Positions 9,056 to 18,109 of a stretch of 64,000 bases of DNA are shown in pieces. The DNA comes from Saccharicrinis sp963677655. Lineage in GTDB: Bacteria; Bacteroidota; Bacteroidia; Bacteroidales; Marinilabiliaceae. Location of the stretch: NCBI GenBank assembly GCA_963677655.1, contig OY782088.1; one strand, written 5' to 3'. The notes beneath the pieces are model-generated. The model did not search any database and was not told where the DNA came from. It saw only the letters and a list, made by a program, of their open reading frames with translations. The stretch's first letter is position 1; each line of letters opens with the position of its first letter. A program made the position numbers and the translations under genes.

Positions 9056-10165
9056 ATGCGAATAATGAAACAACTATTATTTGTGGCTTTATTAGCCATA
9101 TCTTTTGTTGCTTGTCAGCAAAAGGAATATTCAATTAATGGAACGATTGAAGGTGTAGAAGAAGGACAAGCGATACTTTCTAAAATAGAAAATGGTCGAC
9201 CAGTAAATATTGATACTACTCAAATTGTTGCAGGTAAATTTACATTTACTGGGAGTGAAGAAGTACCTCAGGTTTATTTGGTATTTGTTGATGATATTAA
9301 AACTCCAATCATGTTTTTTGGAGAAAATGCAAATATAAATATTGAAGTTGCTGATAAAGAAAAAATTACAGATGCTGTAATTTCAGGTTCACCAACTAAT
9401 GATGTTTTTACTGCTTTTGTAAATGAATTACCAGGAAGAGCTAGGCTTGAAGAACTTCAGTCTGAATTTCAGAAAGCAATGATGACAAATGAAAAAGAGA
9501 CAATGGAAGCTCTAAAGGCAGAAGCAAATGAATTAATAGAAGAGCAAAAGGCATACTTTATCAAGTTTGTAAAGGAAAACACAAGTAATGTTGTTGGTGC
9601 ATATCTTGCAAATCAAGCAGCCAGAGATTTAGATTTTGATGAGTTTAAAGAACTTGTTAGCCAATTCGAAGCTAATTTAGGAGAGCACATGTATGTTACG
9701 AGTTTGAAAGATGTATTAGCAAATGTAGAGAAAGCTGAAAATGCTAAGAAAGCTACTGAGGTAGGTGCTGTTGCTCCTGATTTTTCATTGGAAAGTATTG
9801 ATGGGGCATCAATTTCTTTATCTTCTCTAAAAGGAAAATATTTATTAGTTGATTTTTGGGCATCTTGGTGTAAACCTTGTAGATCAGAAAATCCAAATGT
9901 AGTAGAAGCTTACAAAGCATATAATTCAAAAGGATTTGATGTATTAAGTGTTTCCTTAGACAGAGACTCAGCTGCATGGAAAAAAGCTGTAGAGGAAGAT
10001 GGTATGGTATGGAATCATGTTATCGATGCAAAAGGTGATATTGCTCAAACTTATGGAGTTCAAGGTATTCCTTTTACTTTATTGCTTGATAAAGAAGGTA
10101 AAATTATTGCTAAAAACCTTAGAGGTACAGCTTTAGAAGAAAAATTAGCTGAACTATTAAACTAG
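9056..10165 (+). CDS. TlpA-like thiol-disulfide lipoprotein with N-terminal DUF4369
   Basis: 369 residues. A lipoprotein signal ends at FVAC (Cys20), so the protein is membrane-anchored and periplasmic. Residues ~25-120 match DUF4369, the usual N-terminal partner in Bacteroidota, then a helical linker, then an AhpC/TSA-thioredoxin domain from ~235 with the active site WASWCKPCR and the cis-Pro loop GIPFTLLLD. It should act as a periplasmic thiol reductase or oxidase. The first Met at 9056 could be replaced by the Met at 9065 (MKQLLF), which gives a more typical signal peptide; I cannot decide between them. Confidence 0.9.
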   Translation: MRIMKQLLFVALLAISFVACQQKEYSINGTIEGVEEGQAILSKIENGRPVNIDTTQIVAGKFTFTGSEEVPQVYLVFVDDIKTPIMFFGENANINIEVADKEKITDAVISGSPTNDVFTAFVNELPGRARLEELQSEFQKAMMTNEKETMEALKAEANELIEEQKAYFIKFVKENTSNVVGAYLANQAARDLDFDEFKELVSQFEANLGEHMYVTSLKDVLANVEKAENAKKATEVGAVAPDFSLESIDGASISLSSLKGKYLLVDFWASWCKPCRSENPNVVEAYKAYNSKGFDVLSVSLDRDSAAWKKAVEEDGMVWNHVIDAKGDIAQTYGVQGIPFTLLLDKEGKIIAKNLRGTALEEKLAELLN

Positions 10166-10188
10166 AATTATAATTTTGAGATATAATT

Positions 10189-10217
10189 AAGGCGTCCAAA
10201 TCGGACGCCTTTTTTTG
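10189..10217 (+). terminator. Intrinsic terminator after the thioredoxin gene
   Basis: AGGCGTCC / GGACGCCT stem with a short loop and seven T. The converging minus-strand gene ends at 10223, so the hairpin may serve both directions. Confidence 0.92.
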
Positions 10218-10222
10218 TATGA

Positions 10223-11321
10223 TTAGATTTTACTTATCACAATACTCTGATATAATTTTTCTGTTAGTGTTTTATAGAATAACTTCAATTCATTATATAC
10301 AGAGGCTGAATATATCGGTTTTTTAATCTGATAACTTGATGAAATAATTAAAGTTTTATTATCATTTTGACTTATTTTATAAGAGAAGGCAACGTTCTTA
10401 CTATTTCTATTCAGATTAATAGGTATGTTATCAAATTTATAACCATCTGGTAATTCTATAAAAGCTTGAAATCCTTTTATAAATGGATATACAAAATCAA
10501 TACTATAATCTCTGTTTTTTTGTTTGAATGGGTTTTCTTGAATTGGTAGATTCATTAATGGAGTGAAAATGATTTGGGCTTCAATTTGATCAGCAGGACT
10601 GGTAAAATTAAATACATATTCAAATTCTAAATTGCTGTTGTCAGATGTGACTTTAATGCTATCATTAATAGTTAAACCTTTAGAATTAAGTTGATCAATA
10701 AATTTCTCTTCTTTAGAAAGATATTCTTTTTTTTCAGAGATTGCTATATGACCTGTGGTTTTGATTTTGGCCTTACCTTCTAATAAACCTGCCTCTTCAT
10801 TATATTTGTAATTTAAAGTAACAAGATCTTTTGAAGGAGTTTTATTATAGATATTTGCCCATTGTTCTTTTTCTTCATCTATTATAAATCCTTTGCCATT
10901 GCAGCAATTTGCAGGAATAATATTTGTAGGGCAATAAGGATCTGTAGCATCCAAAATTAAACTTTTTTCATCCGAAGAAAACAATATTAATACATCATTA
11001 AATAAATCCGTGAATGGAAAATCTTCGTAAACTTTTCCATGATCACGAGTGCTTATTATAATAGGTTTACAATTAACTCCAAGATGTTGTAATATCCCTA
11101 ATGCCATAAGATTAATATTGGCACTATTACCTGTTTTTTGAGTAGTAAACTGTTTAATACTTTTTGATGCCCAAATATTATTTATTCCATTGTATTTATA
11201 GTTGGATTTCATATAATTTAATACAAATTCAATTTTTTCCATTTCACTTTTATCTTGCAATTGCGTGAAATTTTTACTTGCCAACTTTTTTGATTTTTTG
11301 ATGTATTTACCAAATTTTTCA
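10223..11321 (-). pseudogene. DUF3857/transglutaminase-like protein, C-terminal half (split by IS)
   Basis: This is the 3' part of a gene interrupted by the IS4-family element at 11331-12693; the 5' part is at 12694-13541. Joining across one copy of the 9-bp target duplication restores an unbroken frame reading ..KDLMDHEKFGKY.., giving a protein of about 648 residues. This half holds the transglutaminase-like core and a beta-rich C-terminal region (DUF3858-like). The usual nucleophile position reads GNSANINL, with Ser where catalytically competent members have Cys, so even the intact protein may not have been an active transglutaminase. An ATG inside the duplication gives a 368-codon ORF starting at 11329, but it has no signal peptide and is probably not functional. 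Confidence 0.88.
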
Positions 11322-11330
11322 TGATCCATT
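11322..11330. repeat. Target-site duplication, left copy
   Basis: TGATCCATT directly abuts the IS end and matches the copy at 12694-12702 exactly. Nine bp is within the IS4-family range. Confidence 0.92.
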
Positions 11331-12693
11331 CAGAGCTGTCCTAAACGTTTTTCAAATTAGTTGGTCATAATAGAAAAATCACGCTTTGGGACATATTTTT
11401 ATCTTTTTTGAAAATCAATCCCCCCACTCAAACAATTTACCTTGTACATGTGCCTTTATTGGGATTGGTTTTGTATCCTGTTCAAAAGGATTATCCAATA
11501 ATCGATTTAAATCAAATTTAACCAAGAGATTCAACCTTAAAAAAGCCACAAGATTAGACATGCACCAGCCATGCTTGGCCGAAGCCTTGAGGTATTTTAT
11601 TATCAATATTGTAATCATTGCTGTCCAAATTTGTATTAAAACAGCATTAGGAGATGTTCCAAGGAAGGACTTGATTTTCAGTAATTGCTTAATATCTTTG
11701 AAAAATTGCTCTATTTCCCATCTGGCTTTATATAAGTCCGAGATGGTATTTGCTGTCCAAGTAAATTGATTGGTAATTAGCTCTATGGTCTGTTGATTAA
11801 TTTCATCCCAAACAACAACACGTCGAAGTTTCTTAGGGTATTTGGTAAAGGTTTTGGTATCCTCCAACTCAATGAATTCGTCAACAAGTATATGTTGATG
11901 TCTATTTTCTGGTAGTTCTCGCTCTTCAAGGTGCAAAAACTTAACCGATTTTTTCAAACGAACCACAAAATAACTCTTTCCTTTGTGCCATCTGTATAGG
12001 TTTTCGAAATCAACATAAGCTCTATCTGCAACCACAACACTGTCTGCAGGAAGTATTATTTCCTTAGCGGCTTTAGCATCGTTAAGCTTGCCATCAGAAA
12101 GATTAATATATACGGGCAGACAACCATCAAAATCCAATAAGGTGTGAAGCTTAATTGCTCCTTTTTTCTTTCTGTATTTAGCCCAATCAAACAGATTTAA
12201 ACACAGGGATATTGTTGTAGAATCTAATAACAGAATTTTTGATTTTATACGAAATCGGGTTTGCCTAAATTGGGCAATTGCAGTTAATTTTTGCAATAGT
12301 TTAAAGTAATAATCCTGAAACAGCTGCCATTCTCGATTCTGGTTTTGATAAGACAACGAAGATTTGGATGGAGATATTTTTAAGCCAAGATGATTAAGAT
12401 TACCAGAAGCCGATTTTAAGCCATTAGTAACATCACGTAAAGAGTTAAGTTTTGAAAACTGACAAAAAAGCATCGTTATCAGATGTGTCCAGCTGTCAAT
12501 ACCCTTATTGTGCTTGTCGGTTTGATGTTTTTCCGTTAACGCATTGAAAGAATTTCTACATAAAGTTTGAATGATTTGAGCAAACAACGTTAAATTTGTT
12601 TTCATAGCCAATTAGTATTTTTATGATTAGACACCACAAAAATAATCGCTCCAGGAAACTGGAGCCTAATTGGCTTTAATTAGGACAGATCTG
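11331..12693 (-). mobile_element. IS4-family insertion sequence (1363 bp) inside a DUF3857 gene
   Basis: Terminal inverted repeats are CAGAGCTGTCCTAA at the left and CAGATCTGTCCTAA (read inward from the right), one mismatch in 14. A single transposase ORF fills the element. The 9-bp direct repeats are perfect and the interrupted gene rejoins in frame, so the insertion is recent. Confidence 0.93.
11415..12611 (-). CDS. IS4-family DDE transposase
   Basis: 398 residues. The RNase-H-fold catalytic triad is visible: first Asp in LLLDSTTISL near 128, second Asp in VVADRAYVDF near 193, and the Glu in YKARWEIEQFFKDIK near 292, which fits the Y-(2)-R-(3)-E-(6)-K signature of the IS4 family exactly. 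The frame is intact, so the element may still be mobile. Confidence 0.95.
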   Translation of the reverse strand: MAMKTNLTLFAQIIQTLCRNSFNALTEKHQTDKHNKGIDSWTHLITMLFCQFSKLNSLRDVTNGLKSASGNLNHLGLKISPSKSSLSYQNQNREWQLFQDYYFKLLQKLTAIAQFRQTRFRIKSKILLLDSTTISLCLNLFDWAKYRKKKGAIKLHTLLDFDGCLPVYINLSDGKLNDAKAAKEIILPADSVVVADRAYVDFENLYRWHKGKSYFVVRLKKSVKFLHLEERELPENRHQHILVDEFIELEDTKTFTKYPKKLRRVVVWDEINQQTIELITNQFTWTANTISDLYKARWEIEQFFKDIKQLLKIKSFLGTSPNAVLIQIWTAMITILIIKYLKASAKHGWCMSNLVAFLRLNLLVKFDLNRLLDNPFEQDTKPIPIKAHVQGKLFEWGD

Positions 12694-12702
12694 TGATCCA
12701 TT
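12694..12702. repeat. Target-site duplication, right copy
   Basis: TGATCCATT, identical to 11322-11330. Confidence 0.92.
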
Positions 12703-13541
12703 AAATCTTTAGCTAAAGCAGGCCAGGTGGTTAAAACTTTTTTTGAATATCCTGAAGGGTAATTTATTTCCGATAGCTGGAAGTCTATTTTTTTAATATA
12801 GTCTTCTTTTGAAGATATGAAGCTCTCATCCTTAAATGACGGTATATTTTTCATCCCGAAGGTATAATTCATATCTTGAAAGGTGAGATTCATAAACTTT
12901 CTATCTAATCCTGTTGAATTGTTTTTTTCAAAAACATCAAAAGCATTAAATCCTTGTGCTCTGTAGGTGTATGTGTAAAAAGGAATCATGTTTGTTTGAT
13001 ATTCACTATATATTGTTGGAATATCAGTTTGGAAATCCCAGTCTGGAAGATTAAATATAAAAGGAGAGATAACTGTGTAGCTATAGTCAATAACACAACC
13101 TTCCTTTAGATTTGGCATGGCAAACTTTTTTTGATACCAATATTTATTAATAGGTTCTCTAAAAACTTGATCTTGTTTTAGTTCTGTTTTTTCAATAATC
13201 TTTCCATCATAAAAATATGTAGTAGCCTTTATCTCTTCTATCGTTTCAAGGGCACTTTCTCCAATATAAAGAGGTATTTCTATTTCACCTTGATCAAATG
13301 CAGCTTCTTTAAATATTTTAACTCTTTTATGTCTTGTATATTTAATATCAAACCCACCTTCGTTTCTTACAAAATGCACCTCACCTTTATCAAATAAGAC
13401 AACAGCTGGAGCATCTGGTTCAAAGTCACATTTTTCAATGTACATATTAGAGCCAAATTCTTCAGGAGGCTTTTGTCCATTTGTTTTAAGAGAAATTAAT
13501 AAAACAATTATACATGCTAAGTAGTAACAATATTTTTTCAT
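12694..13541 (-). pseudogene. DUF3857 protein, N-terminal half (split by IS)
   Basis: A signal peptide ends near LKTNG-Q (about residue 22), followed by a DUF3857-type N-terminal domain (DKGEVHFVRNEGGFDIKYTR and a hydrophobic beta-rich stretch). The ORF runs into the IS and stops at 12666 after a few IS-encoded residues (RSVLIKAN). The remainder of the protein is at 10223-11321. The next upstream gene (13569-15404) is a related DUF3857/transglutaminase protein, so the two form a tandem pair on one transcript. Confidence 0.88.
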
Positions 13542-13568
13542 AATTCTTAATTAAAATATAAGTTTAGA

Positions 13569-15404
13569 TTAGTTAATAAGTAATTTTTGATTATCTAGCT
13601 TTGCGCACTGATTATAAAAATTGTAGAAATCTGTATAGGCAGATTTAGGGTAGGATCCTTTCTTTAATTGAAATGTCCGATAAATAATTAATTCATTATT
13701 TTCAATAGTATATGATCTTGTATAGCTTCCGAATCGTGAAGTAATTGTTATTGGAGATATGCCTTTAACTTCATTGATTTTGCTTGGTAATTCATAAATC
13801 AAAGTATCACAATTATTAGTTGGATAATAAACAAATACATCATTAATCCTTTCCTCTGGTAATTCAAGGTATTGCTTTATTGATTTAAATGGTTGCAGTA
13901 ATAATCTGGATCCAACTTTTTCTGATATGGATTGCGCACTTCCACTAAAATCTATAGTTAGCCATGTGGAATCTCGATGGGGTCTGGTTATTTTAAATTC
14001 TGAAATATCTGCCTTTCCTATTAGTCCAATATGATCAATATACTGTTCTTTATCATTACTTGATAATTGCGTATCAAAGGATTTTAATTTGTCAAACTCA
14101 TATCCGCTTACCTTAGCATTGCAAGTAAACGTTATATTATTATCCTCATCTATCTTGATGTGGGTTGTATACGATTCCAAAGCCTTATCAATATTGTGTA
14201 TTGGTGTTTTTACCAGTCTGCTTGAGTTTTCTTGCGTGATTAAAGCTAAACGATTTTGAGTGTATGAATTCATATAATTAAACGGAGAGGTTTTGTCTGT
14301 ACACTCTAACCAAATGGAGTCATTTTCAAATGGAACACAGAGAATTATATGATTAAATTGCTGCGATGGAAATTCTGCATTTATTTTAATTGGTTTAAGT
14401 CCGGAATAAATAGTCGTGTAATATGATTCAACATTTATTTCCTTAAGAAGAGCTTTCATATAATTCGATAGAGCTTTACAGTCACCAAAACGATTTGTAC
14501 ATACATAACTTGCAGGATAGGGGATAAATCCACCTTTGCCTAGCAGAATCAATATATATCTGGTATTATCTTGCATGTAATGGTACAATGTTTTGATTTT
14601 ATCGTAAGTATTAGGAATTGTATCTGTTAGTTGATGCACAATGCTTATCTCTTCAGGAGTCAGGTTGTCTAAATCCCGAATTAAGTTAAAATTCCAGTTT
14701 CCAAACTCTTTCCATGAATTTCCATGTCCGTCAATACCATAATGAAATTTCTCAGGCATAATAACTACTTGGGGACTTCTGTTTTGCCTGTGGGGAGAAA
14801 AATATTCAATTGGAGAACTTTTGTAATTGCTTATTTCCCAGGTATAAATATCTGTATCTTCAAGAGTACTGATTTTTGCAGAATCTACTTTATGACGATA
14901 TATGTTTAAAGGAGTATTATGAGGTACACTAACTTGCAATTTTGCTTTGCTGGTTTTTATTTCCGTATCAACAATTGGTGTCCAGTGAGCAATTGAAATG
15001 TAATCGTTTGTCTGTATTGAGTAACTGTATTTAATGATATATGGGAATTGATTGTGTATTAATTTAAAACTTTGAATCCGATTATCTGAGTGAAATTCAA
15101 TACCACTCCAGGGTGTTTTTACTATGATTTCTTTCTTTTTTAAAGACCGGATTTTATTGCCGTAACAGTCATAAATTTCCGCACTAAGGTTTTTGGGTGA
15201 ATTTTTGAGTTTATAATATATTTCAATTTCAGCGTATTTTGTGCCGGCACCGTTATTGATTAAAATTTCATATTCGTAGGTTTCGTTAATGTTTTTACCC
15301 TTATAGTTTACAACAGTATTAAAGTTTAGTATTTCAGCATCGTTTTTTTGACCTACGCATACTAAATGAAATGATAATAAGATAGGGATAAGGTATTTGT
15401 ACAT
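13569..15404 (-). CDS. Exported DUF3857/transglutaminase-like protein
   Basis: 611 residues with a signal peptide (to about VCVGQ, residue 19). The N-terminal ~240 residues form the DUF3857 beta-sandwich. A transglutaminase-like core follows near 265-350 with RFGDCKALSNYMKALL carrying the nucleophilic Cys and FNHIILCVPF with the His. The C-terminal third is a DUF3858-like domain. The family is common in the Bacteroidota periplasm and is often found as adjacent paralogues; its substrate is not known. This copy keeps the catalytic Cys that its IS-broken neighbour lacks. The neighbour begins 27 nt downstream, so they form an operon. Confidence 0.88.
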   Translation of the reverse strand: MYKYLIPILLSFHLVCVGQKNDAEILNFNTVVNYKGKNINETYEYEILINNGAGTKYAEIEIYYKLKNSPKNLSAEIYDCYGNKIRSLKKKEIIVKTPWSGIEFHSDNRIQSFKLIHNQFPYIIKYSYSIQTNDYISIAHWTPIVDTEIKTSKAKLQVSVPHNTPLNIYRHKVDSAKISTLEDTDIYTWEISNYKSSPIEYFSPHRQNRSPQVVIMPEKFHYGIDGHGNSWKEFGNWNFNLIRDLDNLTPEEISIVHQLTDTIPNTYDKIKTLYHYMQDNTRYILILLGKGGFIPYPASYVCTNRFGDCKALSNYMKALLKEINVESYYTTIYSGLKPIKINAEFPSQQFNHIILCVPFENDSIWLECTDKTSPFNYMNSYTQNRLALITQENSSRLVKTPIHNIDKALESYTTHIKIDEDNNITFTCNAKVSGYEFDKLKSFDTQLSSNDKEQYIDHIGLIGKADISEFKITRPHRDSTWLTIDFSGSAQSISEKVGSRLLLQPFKSIKQYLELPEERINDVFVYYPTNNCDTLIYELPSKINEVKGISPITITSRFGSYTRSYTIENNELIIYRTFQLKKGSYPKSAYTDFYNFYNQCAKLDNQKLLIN

Positions 15405-15445
15405 TTAATCGTTTGTTTTATTTATTAACAGTTTAGAAGACCAAC

Positions 15446-16192
15446 CTAATTAGAAAACAGAAATTGAACATTTCTGCTGTTGTTGCTTAGTAAAAATGGG
15501 ATGGCGTAGGCTCCAACCAAACCAATATGAGCAATAATCTGTTGTTTGTATGGTAATGCGGCTAAAACTGTGAAAATAGTAAAGATAACCATGAGTATAA
15601 AAGCCTTATAATGACGAGTTAGCTCATAAAAGTTGTAGGCAGAAAAAGTATTAAAATATTTGGTAGTCATGGCTCCACTAACTAAAACAGCACTATGATT
15701 TTTATACTTTGGATGTAATCGTATTCCAATTATTAGTAAACCGATTGTAAATAAATAACCTAAGATTATTCTTGTTAGTGGATTTATTAAGTTGTGCTCA
15801 ATTGAGTATTTGGTTCCAATAGCTAATCCTATAATAGTTATTGCAATTCCAACTTTGTTCATCAGGTTTTCACCAATAAACTTTTCAAGGTTTTTTAGGT
15901 GGGCTTGTTTGTTGTTTTCTTTTTTATCCGATTTAGATTTAAGAATATTGTTAAATGATTTTTGCAGGCTTTTTAGACTATGCTTTTTATCTGAATAAGA
16001 ATCATTAATAGTGTGTTCTGTCAATATGGAACTTGACTTTTCCTGATTTTGAACCTTATTTGATTCTGATGTTTTTAATTTACTGATTTCTTGTTTGATA
16101 TGATTAATTTCAGAAAAGAAATCATTTTGCTTTTGGATAAGGGATTCCAATTGCTTTTCAAGTTTTTGAATTGAATTCTCAGAGGTTTCCAT
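15446..16192 (-). pseudogene. DUF2339 membrane protein, C-terminally truncated
   Basis: 248 residues. The N-terminal ~35 residues are a coiled coil (ENSIQKLEKQLESLIQKQ), followed by a charged linker and four or five hydrophobic segments beginning at NLMNKVGIAITIIGLAIGTKYS, the typical start of the DUF2339 transmembrane block. Family members usually run to 700 or more residues with around twenty helices; this one stops after FLLSNNSRNVQFLFSN. The downstream transglutaminase gene begins only 41 nt later, so most of the reading frame has been deleted rather than interrupted. It could still make a short membrane protein. Confidence 0.75.
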
Positions 16193-16324
16193 TGCCAGGG
16201 TATCTTGGGTTTTGTAATTTTAGGCAAAGCAATGTACTAAAAATAATTGAGATATTTATTCGTAGTTATATTATGTTCATAATATTATTTGATGCTAGTG
16301 TTGAGATTCAAATTTCAATGGTAT

Positions 16325-16984
16325 TTAATGGTCTAATTTCTCATCAATATCAAGCAATACTTTTCCGCTGTCTTTAAGTAAGCCAATTGACCATTTGATA
16401 ATTACTATAGAGCTGATTACCGCAACAATAGGGTCGATAAATGCAATGTCCCATACCATTGCAACTATTAATCCAACAATGGCAGATAAACTAGTTAATG
16501 CATCGGCAATTACATGCAAATAGGCTGCTCTAATGTTATGATCAGAGTGTTCGTGATCGTGATGAAGTAGAAATGCACTTGCAATATTAACGATCAAACC
16601 AATTATGGCTACCAGAATGGCATCTTTATAAATAATGTCCTCTGGATTTATAAAACGTTGGAAGGCTTCTATTAAAATAAAAAAAGCAAATATAAGTAAG
16701 ATTAAACCACTACTATAACCTGATAATGATAGAATTTTGTTAGAGTCGCCATTATATTTTTCGCTGTGAGATACTTTTCTGACAATTACATATGCTAGCC
16801 AACTTAAACCAATTGCCAAAACATGTGATCCCATATGAATACCATCAGCAAGAAGAGCCATTGATTTGGTTGTTATACCAAATAATATCTCTACACCCAT
16901 TGTAATTGCAGTCAATAATACAACCCAAAGAGTCTTCTTCTCATGCTTTTTATGATGATGATCGTGATGATGGTGACCTGACAT
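16325..16984 (-). CDS. Cation diffusion facilitator, DmeF-like, lacking the cytoplasmic C-terminal domain
   Basis: 219 residues. The His-rich N-terminus (HHHHDHHHKKH) precedes six predicted helices with CDF metal-site motifs LLADGIHMGSH in TM2 and HVIADALTS in TM5. The region AAYLHVIADALTSLSAIVGL and the end GLLKDSGKVLLD resemble DmeF-type Co/Ni exporters. A second His cluster (HHDHEHSDH) lies in the loop after TM4. The chain stops straight after TM6, whereas most CDF proteins continue ~80 residues into a ferredoxin-like dimerisation domain. It may be a natural short form or a truncated gene. Confidence 0.85.
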   Translation of the reverse strand: MSGHHHHDHHHKKHEKKTLWVVLLTAITMGVEILFGITTKSMALLADGIHMGSHVLAIGLSWLAYVIVRKVSHSEKYNGDSNKILSLSGYSSGLILLIFAFFILIEAFQRFINPEDIIYKDAILVAIIGLIVNIASAFLLHHDHEHSDHNIRAAYLHVIADALTSLSAIVGLIVAMVWDIAFIDPIVAVISSIVIIKWSIGLLKDSGKVLLDIDEKLDH

Positions 16985-17085
16985 ATGCTAATATTTAATG
17001 CTGTTAAACAATAAACTCCTAAACTAAGAATTTGTTTGATTAAATGGTTTTAAGAAATGTTATAAATTGCTTAATATATGGAAAT

Positions 17086-17131
17086 AAAAAGAGTCAGAAA
17101 TGCTATACAGGATATCGATTTTTGACTCTTT
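17086..17131 (-). terminator. Terminator after the scramblase-like gene
   Basis: AAAGAGTCA at 17088-17096 pairs with TGACTCTTT at 17123-17131. Read on the minus strand, the stem is followed by a T-run. Confidence 0.75.
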
Positions 17132-17154
17132 ATATTTTTAATAAAAGTATGTTT

Positions 17155-17742
17155 CTATTCTTTTAAAACCATATCAATACACATTACTGCGGCAAGAATC
17201 ATAATTCTAATAGGACTGTTTTCTGGAACTCGCTGGTCAATTTCTAACATATAATTATCTGCAGTAGTAAAAAGTTCTTTGCCAATTCCTGCCCATTTTT
17301 TACTTACATGAGCAAATTCTATTTCATCTTTTATGAATCTAAAATCCCAACTGGTCCATTTCCCTTTTAATGTACAAAGCATATTTTCATTGGCATCAAA
17401 AAGGTTGAATTTACCTCCAATTGAGAATAGTTTTTGTTTAAAAGTTCCCACCAATTGGTCATTTTCATCAAATACCTCAACTTTTGAAACAAAAAAAGCA
17501 ACACCTCTTTTAACAGTTAAAACCTTTTCGCCTGCAGCTGTTTTGATTTCAACATTAAATGGAGTCATTCTTTTATAATCAGTAAATCTTAATAGTTTGG
17601 TAAAGAAACCCAGATTTTCTTCACGACATGTCATTATCATCTCTTGATTTTCAGGATTGAATATGTCGTAGTTATTGGCAGCTTTAAACATGCCAATATG
17701 CTCTTTTACAAAAAATAAGTTTCTGTTTAAAATCGAGTTCAT
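17155..17742 (-). CDS. Phospholipid scramblase-related (LURP-one-like) protein
   Basis: 195 residues from the Met at 17742 (MNSILNRNLFFVKEH). The upstream Met at 17802 would add 20 residues that do not fit the family. The protein is a run of beta-strands (YDIFNPENQEMIMTCRE, KVEVFDENDQLVGTFKQKLF, GKFNLFDANENMLCTLKGKW) typical of the tubby-like scramblase/LURP fold, ending in a hydrophobic helix (PIRIMILAAVMCIDMVL). Bacterial members are cytoplasmic or membrane-associated with no known activity. It stands alone with its own terminator. Confidence 0.78.
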   Translation of the reverse strand: MNSILNRNLFFVKEHIGMFKAANNYDIFNPENQEMIMTCREENLGFFTKLLRFTDYKRMTPFNVEIKTAAGEKVLTVKRGVAFFVSKVEVFDENDQLVGTFKQKLFSIGGKFNLFDANENMLCTLKGKWTSWDFRFIKDEIEFAHVSKKWAGIGKELFTTADNYMLEIDQRVPENSPIRIMILAAVMCIDMVLKE

Positions 17743-18109
17743 GTTAAATGGATTATTAAATTTTCTCGTAATAAATATTAAGGGGGAGTTTTGAATTGCC
17801 AAAATAGTGAAACTTTTTTTATAACGATCAAATTTTGATGAAACTTCTTAACCTAATCTTGTATTGTGAAGGATGAAAAAATGATTATTTAAAATATCCT
17901 ATTAAGGTAATAGTAACATTTATAATGGCGTTATGTGTTGAGTTGGATTCGATTTCTAATTTAACATAGTGGGTGTGGTTTTAGTATTTAATATGCTGAA
18001 ATTAGAATTTTAAAACATTGATATACAATATTCTATGTGTTGGTTTTATGCCACAATTTGTTTGTGTTGATTGTTAGAATTAGGTATTTACTTACTTAAA
18101 TCAACTGCC
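17743..18109. other. Intergenic, divergent promoter region
   Basis: About 370 nt between divergent genes at 17742 (-) and 18110 (+). AT-rich; no repeat or clear promoter box was found. Confidence 0.5.

Noticed and set aside
11386..11769. Plus-strand 127-codon ORF across the IS end
   Set aside because: It is antisense to the intact transposase and crosses the IS boundary region; a shadow ORF.
17225..17236. TGGAACTCGC word inside the scramblase-like gene, matching the leader element end
   Set aside because: It is within coding sequence, lacks the partner arm 60 nt away and is not near a start.
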